Shown in pieces: positions 22,527 to 33,161 of a DNA stretch of 64,000 nucleotides. The notes under the pieces are model-generated. The model was not told the DNA's origin. It worked only from the letters and a program-made list of their open reading frames with translations, and made no database searches. Within the stretch, counting starts at the first letter, position 1, and each line of letters begins with the position of its first letter. Both the position numbers and the translations under genes were made by a program. The DNA comes from Rhizopus arrhizus (lineage: Eukaryota > Mucoromycota > Mucoromycetes > Mucorales > Rhizopodaceae). Where the stretch lies: NCBI GenBank assembly GCA_024220505.1, contig JAKZZE010000005.1:2006501-2070500 (forward strand). Reading direction: 5' to 3'.

Positions 22527-23300
22527 TTATTGGTTGTTGTTGTTGGTGGATGTTGAGAAGTTTTGATTGTTGCTGTTGTTGTTGTTGTTTGTCGTGGGCG
22601 AGTTGAAGAATCCTCTTCCCCGGCCTCTCCCAAAAAAAGGTTTTTGAGAAAAATTGTTTCCAAAACCTCTTCCTCTGAACTGCGTTCTTCCTCTGAACTG
22701 CGTTCTTCCTCTGAACTGCGCTCTTCCTCTATTACCCCATCCATTGGAGAAACATCTTGGCTGGTTGGAGGTGGCGTTGCGCAGGATGGAGCTTTCGTAT
22801 CTTGCTTGATGGATCTTCTCCACATCTTGATTGGAGAAGACCATCCTCTTGGTGCCATCTTCCACATGTTGGTCTTCCAGGTGTTTTGCATGTTGTGGGA
22901 GGCGAAGGGCTGTAAGGGTAAGTTCTTTTGCCTCTCTGTCAATCTCTTGGCTTGTAGCAAAGCTGAAGATGGATAACCGTCTAACCTTTTCCATAACCTG
23001 GAGGAATGTTTCTTGGTCTCCGGATTCCATGTAGGCACCGAGACCTTCGAATATCTCGGCTGCTGATCTACCCACAATCCTGAGTTTGTCTGAGTCTTCG
23101 TATCTACTTGAGATGACTTGTTTTGCCTCCACTTGGTACCTTTTAAGGTCTGCCATGAACGGTTTGTTGATAACTGGGGTCTTTGTCCAGTCTCCAGCGA
23201 CGTATCTCTGTGTGTCTCTGACAAATCGTTTGGAATTGGATTGTAACTCATTCCGAGACGATGAGTTGAGCTCGTCCCATATTTCTTCTGGGAGTTCCAT
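22527..23300 (-). CDS. Gag-like protein of the DIRS-like element
   Basis: An intact frame of 257 aa with an ATG at 23300. The N-terminal two-thirds is helical and charged (for example WDELNSSSRNEL, QVMEKVRRLSIFSFA). The C-terminal third is made of RGR repeats (three copies of a QFRGRT-type unit) and then an Asn-rich tail, a probable nucleic-acid-binding region. It overlaps the beginning of the RT frame, which is open from about 22510, so RT was likely expressed by frameshift or from an overlapping reading frame. The triplicated 18-nt unit lies near 22670-22725. Confidence 0.65.
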   Translation of the reverse strand: MELPEEIWDELNSSSRNELQSNSKRFVRDTQRYVAGDWTKTPVINKPFMADLKRYQVEAKQVISSRYEDSDKLRIVGRSAAEIFEGLGAYMESGDQETFLQVMEKVRRLSIFSFATSQEIDREAKELTLTALRLPQHAKHLEDQHVEDGTKRMVFSNQDVEKIHQARYESSILRNATSNQPRCFSNGWGNRGRAQFRGRTQFRGRTQFRGRGFGNNFSQKPFFGRGRGRGFFNSPTTNNNNNSNNQNFSTSTNNNNQ

Positions 23301-23619
23301 GATTTCGTTTCTTCTTGTTGAAGCGTCTTGATTTGGGTGTTCTGTCTGATATCTTTGGGCAAACTGCTGATAAAGGGCTTCTTGTTATTCCTCCGTGAGG
23401 GTAAAGGTTGCATTGGAGTCCACATTATTATTGTTATTATAGTCACTATTAGAAACTGACATAAGTAACTCCACGATGCGCTGCTTAGAAAGTTCTAGGG
23501 AAAAGGGAAAAATTATTTTTTTATTAAATTAAAGGAAAATAAAGCGTGGCTCAGAGAGCTAGTACCACATTGGAAGACGAATCGGAGCCAACAAGGATTG
23601 AATTAGGTACGACATCCAA

Positions 23620-23660
23620 TTGTTTTTGTGAAAACGCCAATTTCCATAGGCTTGACTGTA
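23620..23660 (-). repeat. mariner-type terminal repeat, right copy
   Basis: On the minus strand the sequence reads TACAGTCAAGCCTATGG and continues to CGTTTTCACAAAAACAA, matching 17964..18004 in the opposite orientation. The outer end carries TA, as expected for a Tc1/mariner target. Between the two copies lie the LINE, member 2 and the DIRS element, none of which is a mariner transposase. Confidence 0.55.
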
Positions 23661-24248
23661 CGGAAATCCAATTTTAGAAAGCAGATTTTGTTCCGATGGA
23701 AAAAGACTATACCCTTCAAATAAACTTTACTTTTCGATTTCCGTCTTCTACTTTATATAACTTAAGAATGAATATTTTATTTTATTGTGTGCAGGTGGAT
23801 GAAAACTATTTATACGTGTTAGACGGTGTGATAGAACAATTGTATCTTATACTGAGAGTTGAATTTAGTATGATATTAATATAGCGTATTCTATAAAAGC
23901 GTGACATCCTCGAGTACATATCAAGGGGTATTTTATTCCAGTATGTTATTATGCAGTAAACGCATACTTGGAAATGGCTTTATGAAGGGTTAAAAATTTA
24001 CAAGATAGCGATTATTACACCTGAAAAACCTTGCTGAGGAAAACACTAGAAACAACAAGTTTTTTTTTATTAGAAAGATAGTCTATTTGAATAAAGCATT
24101 GGTGTTTATTAAAAAAACATATTTTCTGAAAGGTAAAGGATGATTAAGTATAATTGTTATTAAGGCGTGTAATTTATATTCCCATCCTAAAAGAGGGAGT
24201 ACAAGAATATATATGTAATAAGAGAGACGGTATTTCATATTTTGAAAA
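23661..24248. other. intergenic, no gene seen
   Basis: A+T-rich DNA between the DIRS island and the G-gamma gene. Frames of about 60 codons occur but have no motif. I see nothing else in it. Confidence 0.4.
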
Positions 24249-24535
24249 CTACATCATAGCACATCCACAACCATTCACAGGTTCAACAAAAGGATCTGGC
24301 TGTTTATTTCCCCATATTGAAGGAATCATCAAGTCGGTGGTTGATTGACAAAAGTCAATTAAACTATATAAAACGTTAATGGAAAATGAAATAAATCAGC
24401 TTGTTTTTTTTTGTCTCTTTACGATTTACTTGCTTCAGAAACAGGAACTCTCGGAATATCAAGCTGCTCTTTTAATTGTACATTGAACTCTAAAAGTTTT
24501 TTTAATTTAGTTTCTGACACAGATTGACTCGTCAT
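24249..24535 (-). CDS. heterotrimeric G-protein gamma subunit
   Basis: Two exons, 24535..24423 and 24363..24249, join across a 59-nt intron (GTAAAG donor, TATAG acceptor) to give 75 aa. The N-terminal helix reads SETKLKKLLEFNVQLKEQL and contacts the G-beta propeller in this family. It is followed by IPRVPVSEASKS; the Ser codon is completed by exon 2, which continues LIDFCQSTTDLMIPSIWG, and the protein ends in CAMM, a CaaX box for prenylation. All landmark positions and the total length match fungal G-gamma proteins. The gene lies 45 nt downstream of the XPF stop codon on the same strand. It would act at the plasma membrane in pheromone or nutrient signalling. Confidence 0.92.
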
Positions 24536-24580
24536 GTATAATTTATTAAGAAAGAAAGAAAAAAAAAAAAGAAATGAAAA

Positions 24581-27500
24581 TTAAAGCCGCTGTTTTTTAC
24601 GCAGAAATTGATACAGTTTTTGCCCGCATTCTTCACCAATGATTTTTGATATTTCCCTTGAGCTCATCTTTGCTAATTCCTCCAAATTGTTCACCTTATT
24701 TATTATTAGTTTGTAGTTGCTTGAATTTATGCCAGGCATGCTTCTTAATACATCCTATCAAAATCACTATGAATATCATAGTCATATACTCCCTTTTTCC
24801 TTTACTTACTTGAGGAGTCATGTTGTGAATCGTTTCCCCGCTTTCTCCTTCTTCAGCACCGATACTTGCTGCTTTCTCAGAATTAGGTTCTTCTTCAGCT
24901 TTCTGTATATAGAATTAGGTTGAATTTATATGGATTGATTTTCTTTTTTAACCTTCAAATCTTCAAATATACTCGCTGTTTCATGAGGACTTGATGACCA
25001 AATAATTCTTAATTTCGGGAACGTGAGTGTTAACACAACAAGCTTAGAAGTGATGTCTTGTAATCGAATATTATCACGTAAATCAGATACCCCCTATGTT
25101 GTACAGTGAATAAAGTAACGCATTCATCTTGCTCTTTTTTACTTGTAATGTAAATGATTTGCTTTGGTCAAATTCAATCAATAAAATAGGTATTTTATAA
25201 TATAATGACATACTCTCACATTGAGTATATCTAAATGTATCGTTAATAATAAAGCTCGCTTTTTTACACAACTTCCTACTTTACAGCCTACCCGAATTAA
25301 GCGATTGAATAAGATCTGAAATTGATTTTCGTTCCACACACATCTCGGGACTCAAGATGTAATCACCGACTTGTAGTGTACAAGGCTCTATCTTAATTCC
25401 TCGTGCATACAGTATAGGAGGTAGCACATTTCTAAATTCACGCATATCCACTGTAATCACGGGAGGCCCAGTTGATACTTTGGTTTGTCCACCTGCTACT
25501 CGAGTACTTGGGCGTATCACTTCAAACTCTCTTTCCTTTCGTTTTTCTGGTAATGGAATGGCCATAACCTTTATAAAGGGTTTAGTAAATGCGTTATAAA
25601 GCAAAAGTAAAATTTTACCGATTTTTCGTGAATCAATTTTTCAAAGGATTCCTTTTCTTTCTTGATTAAACTCAAATAATTTTGTTCTTCTACAGAATTT
25701 TCGTAAAGCATAAAATAAACGCGGATTTGTACTGTAGGATGCTTAGCTCGATAAACCTCTACTTGTCGAACAAAAGCTGGACTAGGATCATACATAATAA
25801 TAAACCTAGGTTGGGTATCTTCTAGTATTTGTTCATGCAAATCATCTTCATAGCATTGAATTGTCAAAGTGGAATGCTTTGGTATTTCCTCAAAGGTTGG
25901 CAATATTTCATCATTGTTCTCCATTTGAAATTCCACCATACTCACTTCTTCTTCCTCTTCTTCTTCTCCCTCCTCATCCTCTTGTCCATCCAAACTATGT
26001 ATAAAATGCCTGAGTAAGCAAGAAAAGCATATATATATGTATTTTGCTTTTTACGTAGAAGATACTTGAATCACATCATCACCAAATGTATCTGCTAAAG
26101 TGCCGCTTTCTCTTCCCGGTCCAGATCCTACTACGGCTCCACCTCTCACTCTTCTTCGTTTATTAGGCGGTGCTCTTCGAACAGTTACATTATTTACTGG
26201 TGCACGACTGCTTTGCTGCTGCTGCTGTTGTTGTTGTTGTATTTGATGAATTGTGGATCGCCATCGGAAGAACCGAACGGCTAATTGCTTAAGTAGTGTG
26301 GGTTGTTGTGTAATATAGTCTTGTAAATGATGGCAACTTCGTCTTTCAGATACCATGATCAAGATCGCAGCTCCTTCACCTCCATTTAGCCCTACAGACT
26401 CATGCTCTATCTCTTCCAATATAGAATTAAGCAGTTGCCATTTAGGTTGCTCTTCCAAGACCAATTTGATGTGGGAAGGTAAACTGGGATCAGTGATTGT
26501 GGCATCGATTTCATCGTATTCAGGATCGCCTTTTTTAAGATAAACGCGTTTTCTTGCTTCCTAAAAAAAGGGATCTAAGTACTTGCTCTCTTTCTTTCTT
26601 TGCTTGTATATAATAAACTTACAGAAACAGCTCGATTACCTGCATCAAGAAACAACCATTGAGAATGCCTTGTCTGTCTTGCATCACTTGGTGCATTGGC
26701 AGCAATAATCGTTTCCATAAAACTATAAAATGTTACACAATCATAGGCTGTCAAATATCCCAAGAGCTGCCTCAATGTCTTGAGGTCATCCACCAATTGC
26801 TTCGAAGTCGGCGACAGACGATGCCAAACAGGATCCAGCTGTCTTCGGACAATGACATCAAATGATTTAAAAAAGGCATGTTCAAACTCGCCCACGTCCA
26901 GCTGAGGATTCATACGACGCAACTCACTTAATGTAGCCTCCATACACTCGACAAGGGATTGTTGAATAAGATCCATTGATTCAGTCATCGGTTGACGAAG
27001 CTCAATCACATCTCCATTCACGGCTGTAGTCAGATTTTCAGAAACGACCAGCTGAAATCGTGGCCAGAGATGGACCCTACGTAAAAAGAGAGCCTTCATG
27101 GTGTTTTGAAGAGGCGCAAATCCAGACACAAAGGATTCGGGTCGATCTGAAAAGGCCTTGATGAATCCTTCTTCGTTCTCTTCTCTATAGATGCGTAAAA
27201 TAAGTTGAATCATCGAATCGGGTTTTACTCTGTTTTCAAACATGAGTTAATGTGCTTCACGTTATTGTATTTTTCTTTACGTGTGAGCGTTGAGGACCAG
27301 GATACCGCTAATTAAAGAAGTGGGAATTCTTTTTAATAACATGTCTACAGCTAAAATTCTAGAAGTAATTGAAAATAAACCACTTTGTCGATACATAAGA
27401 CTCCTACAGTAAATGAGTATTAAGTATACATATATAGCAATAGTCAAACGCGAATAATGACCTTTGCTCTGCACTTGTGCTATACTCAATAGGCTTAAGA

Positions 27501-27715
27501 GTATGTTCATAAGGGACACCTTTTTCAACGAGGTGTCTTTGAACTAGAACTTCCTGTTCTTGTGACATGTTGATCACTAACACAAGATGGTTTCCTCCTG
27601 TATAGAGTTGCATTAAGTTACAAATCACTTCAAACAAGCCCAAACCGGGCGACATGATGAGTAAGCCATCCTCTGAGACAATCTCTGTCAAGATTTGCTT
27701 TTGAAATTCAAGCAT
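24581..27715 (-). CDS. rad1: DNA repair endonuclease XPF/Rad1 (ERCC4)
   Basis: A multi-exon gene starting at ATG 27715 ([13 protein letters not shown]) and ending at 24583-24581. The N-terminal SF2 helicase-like part has [12 protein letters not shown] in place of a Walker A motif, as is normal for XPF, then [19 protein letters not shown] and [17 protein letters not shown]. The nuclease domain (25281-25604) shows [13 protein letters not shown] and the signature GDYIL...[14 protein letters not shown], so the catalytic GD and ERK residues are intact. The C-terminus has two helix-hairpin-helix-like segments ([27 protein letters not shown]). A Gln run (nine Q) lies near 26220-26240. With its partner ERCC1/Rad10 the enzyme cuts 5' of lesions in nucleotide excision repair. 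Exon borders in the C-terminal part are inferred. Confidence 0.95.
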
Positions 27716-27989
27716 GTCTTAAAAAAAGTACTTTTTTTTTTGCTGCTGCTACTGCGTGAATTGCATTTCAAAAAGGGCATTGTCATATCTTAATTCTAAA
27801 TCTCAGCATCCAATAATACAGTATATTACTTTAATCTCAGACATAAGAGTTTTTTTAGGACAAAAAACATTCAAAATTAGACTTTTTTATTTTCTTTCGG
27901 ACAGATTTAGAAGTAATTCAGAAGGGTTTTTTAGACAATTAAAATCATTAACTTTAAAGATCATCGCATTTTGAACTTTTTTAAAATAG

Positions 27990-28560
27990 AGAGCAAATTG
28001 CTTGAATCAAACATCGCTAACAACCGTAAAAACACATCTACATGTACGAAATTGAATAATAGTAAATATTCAACCTCATTTTCGTTTATCAAAATTTGTG
28101 ACTTTAGGCAAAAAAAGTTAACAAAGCGCAAAAGATTCCAAAAAAAAAGAACAATTAAAGATTAACTTTTAACTTTACTCTTTACTTATGACTCTTTGCA
28201 AGATAACATTTTCTAATACTTGTAAATCAATCACCAAACTCAGTAGTTGTATCAATTTTTCAATGGTGCATCTAATTCTCTTGCTTGATTTAATGTCTTT
28301 GGGAAGCCATCTAAAAATCAATTCTGTAAATATATGAATGAATCATAGCACGATTTGTATAAATCAAACTTTCCGTATTATCAGTATCCATTAATTCTTG
28401 ATTAATAAGAGATATCAACAACTTGTTCGCTTTTTTTTATGATTCATAGTTTTTTCAAACAAGTAGATTTCCGAGTTTGTCACTTTATTCTGCAGCACTG
28501 ACCACGCAAAGAAATTTTAGTTTCATTTCTCATCCTTTTTTCTGTATGCAATGGCAAGAT
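27990..28560 (-). pseudogene. adenylate kinase pseudogene
   Basis: On the minus strand near 28312-28294 the frame reads LDGFPKTLNQARELD, the adenylate kinase signature (DGFPRT) with Arg replaced by Lys. The residue before FLDGF, normally Trp, is a TGA stop. Upstream, a stretch with LINQELMDTDNT fits the AMP-binding helix region, and before it a patch with NKT-like and STG-like remnants. Downstream, LVIDLQVLENVILQRV fits the strand before the LID. Several stops and a lost P-loop show that the copy is dead. The gene-sized remnant has no obvious intact parent in the window. Confidence 0.6.
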
Positions 28561-29080
28561 TGAACCATCAATCAATATCCTTTTTTTCATGAGCTAAAAG
28601 TAAAAAGAGTCGTAATCATGTCCAGAGAGAATACAGTTAAGCCAAAATGACCCCTTTTCTTGTCGTTATCAATAAAAATTGATACAAGCATGAGAAGGGA
28701 ATAAATGGACAATTATCGTTTTATGTAATTTTGGTAGAGACTGCATAAAAAGCAAGTCCAAGTAAGCGCATCATGCTTGTTAATTTTACTGCGCAGACCA
28801 GATTGAAAACCAAGGATGGAAAGTACGGATTATTAAAAGCTACTTTATTTTCCAATTCAAAATTTTACATTAATTGCTTATGAATTAACTCATTTTATTA
28901 CTAGCCAGAGAAAGTTCAACAAAATTAATCTATATGTTTCACCATAATACTTGGTGATAAAATAAAAACATTTCGCATTTTTTTTAAAAAAAATCCTCTC
29001 AAAAAAAATTTATTGATAAAAAAAATATATTAAAACACGAGAGGCAAAGTTGAGATCAAGAGGGGAAGAGTAACGTAAGA
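28561..29080. other. intergenic, A+T-rich
   Basis: No supported gene. A+T-rich runs (29000-29035) mark the region just after the C2H2 gene and probably contain its poly(A) signals. Confidence 0.35.
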
Positions 29081-29618
29081 TTATACCTCACGAGACATGA
29101 AGACCAAGACGCCGATCGCTTGGAGGTCACTACGAGAGATACAACGAGCAGCAGAGACCATAATTTCTTCATTAGAAGGGTGGCATAACTCCTGAATGGA
29201 AAGCACCCTTCTTACCCGAAAACCATCCACTACAGGTGGCATCGTAGGATCGATTTCACTTGTAAGGGATGGCTCGCGGATTGGTCTCTTTTGTTTTCTC
29301 TTACGCTCTCTTGTCTTGTTCTTTTTATTGCCAATGTGGGTTTTGGTGTGCTGCATCATGTTGTCATGGCGACTAAACCTCTTGTGGCATGTTGGCTCTC
29401 TACACTCGAATGGTTTCTAAATGACACATTACTGTTAACAACGTGCTACCCTTCCTCTTTTTGCTTACTTCTCCGGTGTGTTTCCTTTCATGCCGTGTCA
29501 AGTGCTCTGCACGATCGAATTGCATGGTGCAATTGGGATACCTACATGCAAATCTTTTTTTACGAATGGGAGCAGCTGAATTGATCGATTGTTCATTGAT
29601 GGCAAGTGTTTCTGTCAT
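29081..29618 (-). CDS. two-finger C2H2 zinc-finger transcription factor
   Basis: Two exons, 29618..29469 and 29416..29081, join over a 52-nt intron to give about 161 aa. The intron falls exactly in the TGE^KPF linker. Finger 1 is FACRYPNCTMQFDRAEHLTRHERKH, read here as C-x4-C-x12-H-x3-H; finger 2 is FECREPTCHKRFSRHDNMMQH with the same spacing. A basic stretch (KKNKTRERKRKQKRP) that could be a nuclear localisation signal follows. This is the Msn2/Msn4-like pair arrangement seen in many fungal stress regulators, but the rest of the protein is short and gives no orthology. The start at 29618 was chosen because a TATA-like GTATAAAATG lies upstream near 29670. Confidence 0.82.
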
Positions 29619-32600
29619 GTTGTAAAAAAAGTGAGGTGCAAAATGAAAGGAAAAAGCAGTGCATTTTATACTTTTCATTCTCTGTTTCACTTTTTCACAA
29701 TCCTTCTATCAATGGCCAGAGGAAATGAAAGGAATAGAGGATGGGGTTTTTTATGCTTAATTGCAACCATGCTCCGCTTTTAGATTACGAATGTCCCCTT
29801 GTTAAGATGATATGTTGCCTGTGACCTTATTTTTTATCTCCTTATGGATATTATGGACGTATTGTAATTTGCACTAAGCTAAAGAAATAAGGTCATCTCT
29901 TTACTAACCCATGCAATAAAACTCAGCGATCTGCCAATGGTATCATTTTTGACTATATATTCCTAGGCACAAAGCTCATTTCTTTATTATATCACTCTCT
30001 TAATTTTGTTGTATAAAATCATGCAAAGTAGGGGTTATGTGTTGTTGATAGTTGCATAATCCAACATTTACCGAATTTGACAAGTAGCTCGGAGATTATT
30101 ACTGCTTTTGCATGCCTTTTTTGTAATAATGCTTGATACTTTCCTCTTTTTGTTTGAAATTCTTGAACTATGCTCTATACAGCGGTGCCCATAGAGAAGA
30201 TTTGATTATTGTAATTTTAGCAAACTTCCAACAACCTGTTGAATCACTGTTCTTTTATTTATGACTAATTCGAATTCCATGATAAATCATACCATGCTGT
30301 AGTGGCTCGTCCGCATATCCTTCAAAAGATTCGGAGCATAAACATGACACTTCAATATTAAGTCATGATGCCAAATAAATGAACCTTGGGCAGCACCACA
30401 CCAAGGCTGGGCAGCATATTGACGAAAATGGTGATCTATCCAAAAAATACAAAAAGACTATGGCATGAGGTTTGAATAGACCGAGTAGATTTTATGTATC
30501 ACCCATGACTTCTCTTGTTTTGGAACAAGAATATCAGTCCAATAAGCTATTCAATGGTGCGAAACAAAGTAAAAGAATGAGTTCCAAGACAAAATCAAAA
30601 GTTCATTATTGAATAATGATCTAATAAATGTTACTTATCTTGTGGTAATATTTGTCATGCAAATTGTTTGGTAAACTATTTTCCTTTTTTTTTATACATC
30701 TGCATCAAAAGATAAAGCAATCTTTTTTGCCAAGTATACGGCTGTTTTGGCATAGTTCTCTTTCATAGAATTATTAACTGATTAATTCATGTTCATATTA
30801 AATCTTTCGTCTCTATTGAATCGTTCTTGTTGATTTAATTTTATTTTAGAATAAGAAGAGTTATAAAGGTGTCTGCTTGTATCTGTTTTCCAAGACAAAC
30901 TGTCCTTAATTATTTCTGTATCTGAACCAAATATGATATCATTCTCTATACAATCTTTTTTTTTTCTTTACTTATCCCTCATTTCCACAATAAAAGACAT
31001 AGCATCATCTTCTTTCATTTTTTAAAGTAAATTCCTTTATAAAGAAGTATACCTGATCTTTTTTTACTTTGTGCTTACACATTCAATGAGGTATATATTA
31101 GAAAGAGTCAACGTTTTTTATAGTCGTTTTTATCAGCAGAAAGCGTAAATATACCACAAAAATAAGAAGGGTCGATTAAAATAAGATATTTTTATTTATG
31201 GAGCTCTTGATTTAATAAGGATCAAATAATTAGCTAAAGGGCTTGATGTTTGATTGCTTTATAGAGAGAGAGGGAGGGAGAGAGAGAAGAAAAAAAATGT
31301 TGTCTCATGAAAGATTTGGAGTTTTACTAATTGACGAGTTAGCAACGCAAGGGCCATCGCACAAAACCGTGCATAATATAAAAATCATTATAGTACCAAA
31401 AAGAACTAAATTCATGCATTGTAGTGGTAACAAGAAAACAAAGCTCGTAAATGTTTATGGCATCTGTGTCAGGATAGAAAAAAGTTTACGTTAATACATG
31501 TGCATAAAACTTGGGTTAATTTGGGATTAAGCAATTCTGCCAGTAACAAAATTGCAAAAACAAAGCTGGACATAATATAATTGAAAAGTTGAAGAAAAAT
31601 AAAAACCGTGAAGTCCACTGTTATTCTAACAATGGGCCGTACAAATTTAAGTTGAACAATCATAGTACAAATTTTTTGTACTGTTGCCATACTAAGTTAT
31701 CTTTCTTATAAACCTGTTTTCGTTGACTAAATGTATCCATTGATTCTGTAACTTGTAACTAAAAGCGCCTAATAAAGAAACAATTAGCAAAAAGTATTAT
31801 CTTACTTTGCATTTTGGCTTTTTATATCATTAACATGCGCTTTTAATTAAAAATGATCCTACAGTACGGTTGTCGATTTTAAGTTTGAAGACTTCTATTG
31901 TATGATGATATACTAAAATATGAAAAAAAATTAAAAAAAAAAAGTTTTTGCTCATAAATCCACTGACATGACAGTTTCACACAGTCAAAATTTAACATCA
32001 ATCCAAGAGAACCTGGTTGAAAATAAATATGATTTTCGTAGCTTCATGTTTGAAAGACTGCATACATCATTGAATTATGGTTGTTTAATCGGTGTCAAAC
32101 TGTGTTGTCAAGAATTTTGTTATATAGAGGACAAAATGTCTAAAACATACTGGGATAGAATACTCTAGAAAAGTACAAGAAACATGCTTTCAATAACTAG
32201 TAGACATTTTGTATTGCAGATTACAAAAAAATGTTCAAAGCGAGTTGACACGATGTTGCACATCTAGATCAAAAAATAAACCAAGGATACCTGTAATTTT
32301 ACACACAAGACCAAACATTCGCTGTATGCTAATTAATTAGGCAGCTTTGAGAAGAAAAAGAAACAGAGCATGAGCTTAGTTTATAGCTGATTAATCATGC
32401 TTTTTATGTTTAGGAATCATTTTGAGAATATAAACTAATGAACTGCAGCCAAACTGGATATATGTTCCATATTAATTCCAAAACTAGACTAAGAATACTA
32501 CAAACAATATAATCTGTTATTACTTCCACTTTTGCTAGTATTTTTTTCCCACCACCCAATGGAGCTTGATCATGCTAACGGGAAGATATATTTCTTACTC

Positions 32601-32702
32601 TATGAACCCTACATGGCGTAAGTTGATCATCATTATCACTTTTATAAATATAAACATTTACGTGTAAATGTAATATTTCAAAGAATAACTACAAGCAAGT
32701 TC
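29619..32702. other. long gene-poor region
   Basis: No convincing gene over about 3 kb. A minus-strand stretch near 30470-30250 stays open for tens of codons (with HHFRQYAAQPWCGAAQG) but I do not recognise it. Elsewhere only A+T-rich DNA with scattered stops is seen. No tRNA cloverleaf was found by eye. Confidence 0.4.
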
Positions 32703-33161
32703 TTGTTTTACGACTTTATTCTATTGATTGGAAAAAAACTCGCAGCTAATTTTTTTTCTAGTAACTACAGTATAAAAGCGATTGCCAGTTTGGTTTTGGC
32801 TCAAGAAATGATCCATGGTTATGATAATGAATGGAATATTAGTAGAACAAATGAGAAAAAGTCTTCTTTAATTTTACTCGCTACCGGTGCAATGAAACAG
32901 CAACCTACTGTCAGGGCATTTTTAGGAAGAGTTGTTGAAGAAAAGTTTCATATTCAAGCAATTGCCATGACAGTTAAACCAGGAATTTCCCTCGTATCAG
33001 AAAGATTAAGGGAAATGATCCATCCTGAAGTAGCACCTATTCAACTAGGAGAGGGTGTAAAAGAAGGATACTTTTACGTAAACTTATCAATGAATCAAGG
33101 TTTTTCGAATGGCCCTGAGCTTCACGAAAATACCCTTACTGGGGAAGACCTTGGTAAATGA
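32703..33161 (+). CDS. unassigned open frame, possibly the last exon of a degenerate gene
   Basis: An open frame of about 150 codons, starting without ATG. An acceptor-like ACTACAG at about 32764-32770 would begin the exon at IKAIASLVLAQEMIHGY. Further on are ATGAMKQQPTVRAFLG, EKFHIQAIAMTVKPG, SERLREMIHPEVAPIQLGE. The amino-acid composition looks like real protein. I cannot name a family. Downstream, coding-like pieces with stops (about 33290-33390 and 33408-33520) suggest that it belongs to a longer, damaged reading frame, perhaps of a transposon. Confidence 0.35.
   Translation: MFYDFILLIGKKLAANFFSSNYSIKAIASLVLAQEMIHGYDNEWNISRTNEKKSSLILLATGAMKQQPTVRAFLGRVVEEKFHIQAIAMTVKPGISLVSERLREMIHPEVAPIQLGEGVKEGYFYVNLSMNQGFSNGPELHENTLTGEDLGK

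Larger units (their letters stand above)
20758..23446 (-). mobile_element. DIRS-like retrotransposon fragment split by a solo LTR
   Basis: Minus-strand gag-like, reverse transcriptase and RNase H regions follow in order. The RT has YYLDDICVL as active site, then LGFLINWEKS and EFLGFVF; the RNase H begins DASDLGWG and resumes after the LTR insertion with SGQWTNEEK, INVRELKAI and VFTDN. This combination, with the RNase H directly behind the RT and no aspartic protease or DDE integrase, is typical of DIRS elements. The expected tyrosine recombinase is missing: similarity stops at TKAGG, where unrelated sequence begins. The RT is also frameshifted near 21990. The element is therefore dead. Confidence 0.8.

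Noticed and set aside
21956..23446. A long 496-codon minus-strand frame over the DIRS gag region
   Set aside because: It overlaps the gag frame (23300-22527) and the RT frame. Its composition lacks domain motifs, while the other two frames show gag-like RGR repeats and true RT blocks. It is a shadow frame.
29619..29690. Upstream extension of the C2H2 protein frame to 29690
   Set aside because: The extension overlaps a TATA-like sequence and adds no conserved residues; ATG 29618 is preferred.
29619..32702. Possible tRNA genes in the gene-poor gap
   Set aside because: Some TTCGA-like strings occur, but no cloverleaf with acceptor stem and anticodon arm could be built.
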